From Gammaproteobacteria bacterium (GTDB lineage: Bacteria > Pseudomonadota > Gammaproteobacteria > Chromatiales > Chromatiaceae), in the NCBI GenBank assembly GCA_019136395.1, contig JAGVUH010000262.1, forward strand, positions 1 through 8,324: a stretch of DNA of 8,324 bases, in the 5' to 3' direction. Shown here in pieces: positions 5,360-8,324 of this stretch; positions within the stretch are counted from its first letter, which is position 1, and the number at the start of each line of letters is the position of its first letter. The position numbers were made by a program, and so were the translations under genes. Below the pieces are notes generated by a model, which searched no databases, had not been told where the DNA came from, and was given only the letters and a program-made list of their open reading frames with translations.

Positions 5360-6046
5360 ATGAGCAGCTACTTCGGTTCCAAAGCGACGTCAGGCCTGTG
5401 CCAGCCGATTATCGCCCTGATGCCGCCCCACGACACCTACATCGAGACCCATCTGGGGGGTGGCGCCATCATGCGGCGCAAGCCGCCCGCCTTGCGCAAT
5501 ATTGCCATCGATCTTGATCCCGCGCCTCTGGCCCGCTTTGCGTGCCCCTATCCGGTCGAAAGGGTGCATGGTTGCGCCCACCAGTTTCTGCGCGACTTCG
5601 CGTTTCACGGTCGTGAACTGGTTTACTGCGATCCCCCCTATTTGCATTACACCCGCAGCTCCGATCGTCGTTACCGTTTCGAGTACGAGGAAGCCGATCA
5701 TGTGCAGCTGCTGGATCTGCTCAAGGCGTTACCCTGTGCGGTGATCCTCTCCGGCTACCCCTCGGCGCTCTATGACGATCTGCTCGGGGATTGGCGCACG
5801 GTGGAGCTACAGGTCATGAACCAGGCCGGGGTCAGGACCGAAAAGCTGTGGTTCAATTTCACCCCGGACCGGGTGTTCTGGCCCGCCCAGGCGGGGCGCA
5901 ACTTCACGCACCGCCAGATGATCAAGCGCAAGGCCCAGGGCTGGGGGCAACGCTACCAGGCCATGCCTCCGGCCGAGCGGTTGGCCGTGCTCTCCGCGAT
6001 CATGGCTGTCGAGGCCGGAGAATCGTTCGAGCCGCCCGCACGATGA
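5360..6046 (+). CDS. D12-class (Dam-like) DNA N6-adenine methyltransferase
   Basis: The 228-residue protein carries motifs of D12-class adenine methyltransferases in the usual order: SSYFGSKATSG (residues 2-12, motif X), ETHLGGGAI (29-37, motif I for S-adenosylmethionine) and YCDPPY (89-94, motif IV, catalytic DPPY). The enzyme would transfer a methyl group to adenine in a specific DNA sequence that cannot be predicted here. The start ATG at 5360 puts motif X at the N-terminus and lies downstream of the likely transcription start. An in-frame ATG at 5327 is less likely because it falls before that site. The protein is shorter than Dam (about 270), with a small recognition region. No endonuclease partner is seen. 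Its stop overlaps the transposase start (ATGA), so the two are co-translated and probably work together. A role in timing transposition, as Dam has for IS10, is an inference. Confidence 0.88.
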   Translation: MSSYFGSKATSGLCQPIIALMPPHDTYIETHLGGGAIMRRKPPALRNIAIDLDPAPLARFACPYPVERVHGCAHQFLRDFAFHGRELVYCDPPYLHYTRSSDRRYRFEYEEADHVQLLDLLKALPCAVILSGYPSALYDDLLGDWRTVELQVMNQAGVRTEKLWFNFTPDRVFWPAQAGRNFTHRQMIKRKAQGWGQRYQAMPPAERLAVLSAIMAVEAGESFEPPAR

Positions 6047-7476
6047 CCCTCGACCACATTCCGGTCGAACAGACCCTCGCAAAGGTCAGGCAGCACATGG
6101 CCGAAGAAACAGGCCTCTCACCCGCCCTGCGTGCCTCCCTGGAACTGCTCCTGACCCTGTTCACGCTCCTGCTGAACCGGCTGGGGCTCAACAGCCGCAA
6201 CAGCAGCAAGTCGCCGTCCATGGATCCCAATCGCGACAAAAAGGGGCACAAAGGCAAGAGCAACCACAAGCCGGGCGCGCAGAATGGACATGAGGGCAAC
6301 CATCTGGAACTGGTCGATGCCCCGGACCATATCGAGTCGATCAAGGTCGATCGTGCCACGCTGCCCAGCGACGGCACCTTCCGCTGTATTGGTTACGAGC
6401 GCCGTCAGGTGTTCGACATCCAGATTTCCAGGGTGGTGACGGAGTATCAGGCCGAAATCCTGGAGGATGAGCGGGGACGGCGCGTGGTGGCCCCCTTCCC
6501 GGATGCCGTGAGGGTCAAGACCCAGTACGCCTCCGGGGTCAAGATCCACGCCGTCTACATGTCCAACTACCAGTTGCTCCCCTATCAGCGCATTGAGGAG
6601 CACTTTGCCGACCAGTTCGACCTGCCCTTGAGTGCCGGCAGCATCTACAACTTCAACCTGGATGCCTACGCGCGGCTGGCCCCGTTTGAAGAGTGGGCCA
6701 AGCGGGAGCTCGCGCAGGCGCGGGTACTCCACGCCGACGAGACCGGCATCAATATCGGCGGCAAACGCCAATGGCTGCATGTCGTCTGCAGTGCCACCCT
6801 GACCCTGATGGCGCCCCATGACAAGCGCGGCGGTGAAGCCCTGGCGGCGATGGGCATACTGCCCGACTATACCGCCACCCTGGTACATGACCATTGGAAG
6901 CCCTACTACCAGCTTTCTTGTCGTCACGCCTTGTGCAACGCCCACCACCTGCGGGAACTGGAGCGCGCCTGGGAGCAGGACAAGCAGCAGTGGGCCAAAC
7001 AGATGCAGAAGCTGTTGCTGGAGATCAACGTTGCCGTCGATGTGGCAGGCGGCGTGCTGGAGACCACGCAGGCCGAAGCCTTCAGAGAACGGTATCGGCA
7101 CATCACTCACGAGGCGCAAATCGAATGCCCGCCACCGGATGAGTCACAGCGGAAACAGGGACAGCGAGGCCGGCTGAAACGATCCAAAGCCAGAAACCTG
7201 CTGGAACGGTTGATTAAGTTCGAAGGCGACGTGCTGCGCTTCATGGTGGAACCGGAGGTGCCATTTACCAACAACGAAGCGGAGCAAAATCTGCGTATGG
7301 CCAAGGTACAGCAGAAGATCTCCGGTTGCTTCCGGTCCGAACAGGGGGCAAGAATGTTTGCCCGCATCCGCAGCTATCTCATCACCTGCCGGAAAAATGG
7401 GGTGTCCTCCGCAGATGCCTTGCGCTTCCTCTACGAGGGACAGTGGCCGGAGTTTATGCGGATGACCTCTGAATAG
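6043..7476 (+). CDS. tnpC: IS66-family transposase (TnpC type)
   Basis: A 477-residue DDE transposase. The N-terminal part has a leucine-rich helix (LELLLTLFTLLLNRLGL) followed by the family hallmark NSRNSSKSPS. The catalytic domain shows the first Asp in HADET (D232), the second in VHDHW (D283) followed by CNAHHLREL, and the Glu in TNNEAEQNLR (E414). IS66 enzymes normally carry a Cys-rich zinc-finger segment after the leucine zipper; here only one Cys remains in that region (FRCIGYERRQVFDI), so it is degenerate. Length agrees with tnpC-type proteins. The start ATG at 6043 overlaps the methyltransferase stop. A longer open frame extends upstream in this frame but lies over the methyltransferase gene and is not family-like. 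The TAG stop lies inside the right inverted repeat, 4 bases from the element's end. It appears intact. Confidence 0.95.
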   Translation: MTLDHIPVEQTLAKVRQHMAEETGLSPALRASLELLLTLFTLLLNRLGLNSRNSSKSPSMDPNRDKKGHKGKSNHKPGAQNGHEGNHLELVDAPDHIESIKVDRATLPSDGTFRCIGYERRQVFDIQISRVVTEYQAEILEDERGRRVVAPFPDAVRVKTQYASGVKIHAVYMSNYQLLPYQRIEEHFADQFDLPLSAGSIYNFNLDAYARLAPFEEWAKRELAQARVLHADETGINIGGKRQWLHVVCSATLTLMAPHDKRGGEALAAMGILPDYTATLVHDHWKPYYQLSCRHALCNAHHLRELERAWEQDKQQWAKQMQKLLLEINVAVDVAGGVLETTQAEAFRERYRHITHEAQIECPPPDESQRKQGQRGRLKRSKARNLLERLIKFEGDVLRFMVEPEVPFTNNEAEQNLRMAKVQQKISGCFRSEQGARMFARIRSYLITCRKNGVSSADALRFLYEGQWPEFMRMTSE

Positions 7477-7480
7477 TTAC
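7465..7480. repeat. Right terminal inverted repeat of the IS66-type element
   Basis: Ends in TTAC at 7480, the complement of the GTAA tip typical of IS66-family ends. It contains the transposase stop codon. Confidence 0.9.
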
Positions 7481-7488
7481 CCGTTCAG
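7481..7488. repeat. Target site duplication, right copy
   Basis: CCGTTCAG, identical to 5205-5212. It covers the TGA stop codon of rfbH (7487-7485 on the minus strand). Confidence 0.93.
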
Positions 7489-8324
7489 TAGCCATTGGCC
7501 CGCAACAGGCAGGCTTGGATTTGCGTGACCGTGTAATCCAGCATCTCCTCGGTCAAGCCCGGAGAAAGCCCAATCCAGAAGGTGTCATTCATGATCCGGT
7601 CCGTGTTGGTCAGATCTCCGGCGATGCGGTAGTGGCGGCCCTGGAAGTAGGGCTGGCGGGTGAGATTGCCGCCGAACAGCAGGCGGGTGCCGATCTTGTA
7701 CTGATCGAGGTGGCGCAAGAGATCCACGCGGAGCACCCGCGCCGCCGGGCGCAGGGTGAGGGGGTAGCCGAACCAGGAGGGATCGCTATTGGGGGTGGCC
7801 TGGGGCAGGATGAGAAAGTCCGCGCAGTCCTGGAGCCGCTCCTGGAGGAAGGCGAAGTTGGCCTTGCGACGGGCGATGAAGTCCGGCAGCTTGTCGAGTT
7901 GGGCCAGGCCGCAGGCGGCCTGCATGTCGGTGATCTTGAGGTTGTAGCCGGCGTGGGAGTAGGTGTACTTGTGGTCGTAGCCGGCGGGCAGACTGCCGAG
8001 TTGCCAGGCGAAGCGCTTCTTGCAGGTGTTGTCCTGACCGGTGGCGCAGAAGCAGTCGCGGCCCCAGTCGCGGAAGGATTCGGCGATGGGCTTGAGCAGG
8101 CCGTTGTTGGTGAAGACGGCGCCGCCCTCGCCCATGGTGAGGTGGTGGGCGGGGTAGAAGCTGAGGGTGCCGATGTCGCCAAAGGTGCCGACCAGGCGGG
8201 GGGCGTTGACGCCGGGTGCTTCCCCCTCTCCCCGGCCCTCCCCCGCGAGGGGGGAGGGAGGAAGATGGTAGGTGGAGCCGAGGGCGTCACAGCAGTCTTC
8301 GATCAGCCAGAGGTCGTATTGGCG
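7485..8324 (-). CDS. rfbH: RfbH-type CDP-4-dehydro-6-deoxyglucose 3-dehydrase, 5' end outside window
   Basis: This is the C-terminal 279 residues; the frame is open to the window edge. The enzyme (RfbH/DdhC/AscC, E1) removes the 3-hydroxyl of CDP-4-dehydro-6-deoxyglucose on the way to 3,6-dideoxyhexoses of O-antigen. It has an aminotransferase fold but His in place of the PLP-binding Lys ([14 protein letters not shown]), the hallmark of this dehydrase. Its [2Fe-2S] cysteines are visible as [12 protein letters not shown] (C-X-C-X7-C) plus the Cys of CCDALGSTY upstream. [29 protein letters not shown] and [18 protein letters not shown] are highly typical. Between the first Cys and the C-X-C pair there are 78 residues instead of the 57 known for E1, because a dispersed repeat ([15 protein letters not shown]) adds about 21 in-frame codons after STY. 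The gene ends 4 bases from the IS66-type element, in its duplicated target site. Confidence 0.93.
   Translation of the reverse strand, partial: RQYDLWLIEDCCDALGSTYHLPPSPLAGEGRGEGEAPGVNAPRLVGTFGDIGTLSFYPAHHLTMGEGGAVFTNNGLLKPIAESFRDWGRDCFCATGQDNTCKKRFAWQLGSLPAGYDHKYTYSHAGYNLKITDMQAACGLAQLDKLPDFIARRKANFAFLQERLQDCADFLILPQATPNSDPSWFGYPLTLRPAARVLRVDLLRHLDQYKIGTRLLFGGNLTRQPYFQGRHYRIAGDLTNTDRIMNDTFWIGLSPGLTEEMLDYTVTQIQACLLRANGY
7488..7496. repeat. Right arm of the palindrome split by the insertion
   Basis: GTAGCCATT, the perfect reverse complement of 5197-5205. On the minus strand it encodes the last residues of RfbH (Asn-Gly-Tyr) up to the stop. Confidence 0.8.
8218..8262. repeat. Dispersed palindromic repeat inserted in rfbH
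   Basis: A GC-rich element with perfect 9-bp arms CCCTCCCCC (8236-8244) and GGGGGAGGG (8250-8258) around 5 bases. On the minus strand it reads [13 protein letters not shown], the translation of a dispersed repeat common in proteobacterial genomes and mostly found between genes. Here it lies inside a coding sequence without breaking the frame. Confidence 0.8.

Larger units (their letters stand above)
5213..7480 (+). mobile_element. IS66-family element carrying a DNA methyltransferase gene
   Basis: A 2268-bp element defined by matching ends and a perfect 8-bp target duplication. The left end starts GTATCTATTCAGGGGT and the right end, read inward, starts GTAACTATTCAGAGGT: 14 of 16 bases agree, and both begin GTA as in IS66-family ends. 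Inside are a promoter with palindrome (5298-5326), a D12-class adenine methyltransferase gene (5360-6046) and an IS66-type transposase gene (6043-7476) joined by an ATGA overlap. Classical IS66 members carry tnpA, tnpB and tnpC; this one has only the tnpC-type gene, as in the ISBst12 subgroup, plus the methyltransferase as a passenger or accessory gene. Both genes are intact and the duplication is perfect, so insertion is likely recent. It sits between rfbH and hicA. Confidence 0.92.

Noticed and set aside
5791..6042. Upstream extension of the transposase frame
   Set aside because: It overlaps the methyltransferase catalytic half in another frame, and family homology begins only near 6043.
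6118..7119. Open frame of 333 codons on the minus strand across the transposase gene
   Set aside because: Shadow of the transposase, whose plus-strand frame has all family motifs.
7485..8324. WbpE-type transaminase as identity of the right-edge gene
   Set aside because: His replaces the PLP-binding Lys and the iron-sulfur cysteine pattern is present, which identifies the RfbH dehydrase.

Overview
The window looks like part of a surface-polysaccharide (O-antigen type) gene cluster from a GC-rich proteobacterium, into which an accessory island has been placed. The polysaccharide genes, all on the minus strand, are a 5'-truncated rfbH-type CDP-sugar 3-dehydrase at the right edge, and a wbpB-like sugar dehydrogenase followed closely by a wbpD-like N-acetyltransferase at the left. 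Gene content (Rpn-like and HicBA remnants, a NALKHG-motif hypothetical protein, a dispersed [11 protein letters not shown] repeat) would suit a gammaproteobacterium such as a Chromatiales relative, but that placement is a weak inference.

Layout, left to right: 1-482 is AT-richer DNA without a recognisable gene. 483-2027 holds wbpD-like and wbpB-like genes (minus). 2028-3050 is degraded accessory DNA, with two diverged copies of a short plus-strand coding motif and a truncated RelB/DinJ antitoxin gene. 3051-3965 is a plus-strand hypothetical gene. 4027-4679 is a broken Rpn/DUF4351-type gene (minus), split by one in-frame TAG and lacking its N-terminal nuclease part. 4680-5212 is a hicB antitoxin gene and the 3' half of its hicA toxin gene (minus). 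5213-7480 is a complete mobile element. 7485-8324 is rfbH.

The main result is the element at 5213-7480. It has 16-bp imperfect terminal inverted repeats (14/16), a perfect 8-bp target duplication (CCGTTCAG) and an IS66-type DDE transposase gene. In place of tnpA/tnpB it carries a D12-class DNA adenine methyltransferase gene whose stop overlaps the transposase start (ATGA). A TTGACA-17-TATGCT promoter, overlaid by a 9-bp-arm perfect palindrome, lies just upstream of the methyltransferase. Removing the element and one duplication restores a 9-bp-arm palindrome whose loop was the insertion site, so the element appears to have entered a hairpin-forming sequence at the rfbH/hicA junction. Its left end also opens a reading frame that fuses in frame to the hicA remnant.

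Other points of interest: a perfect Shine-Dalgarno sequence before the separate C-terminal part of the Rpn-like gene, matching the gene-within-gene organisation known for Rpn proteins; and a 21-codon dispersed-repeat insertion inside rfbH that stretches the spacing between its iron-sulfur cysteines.
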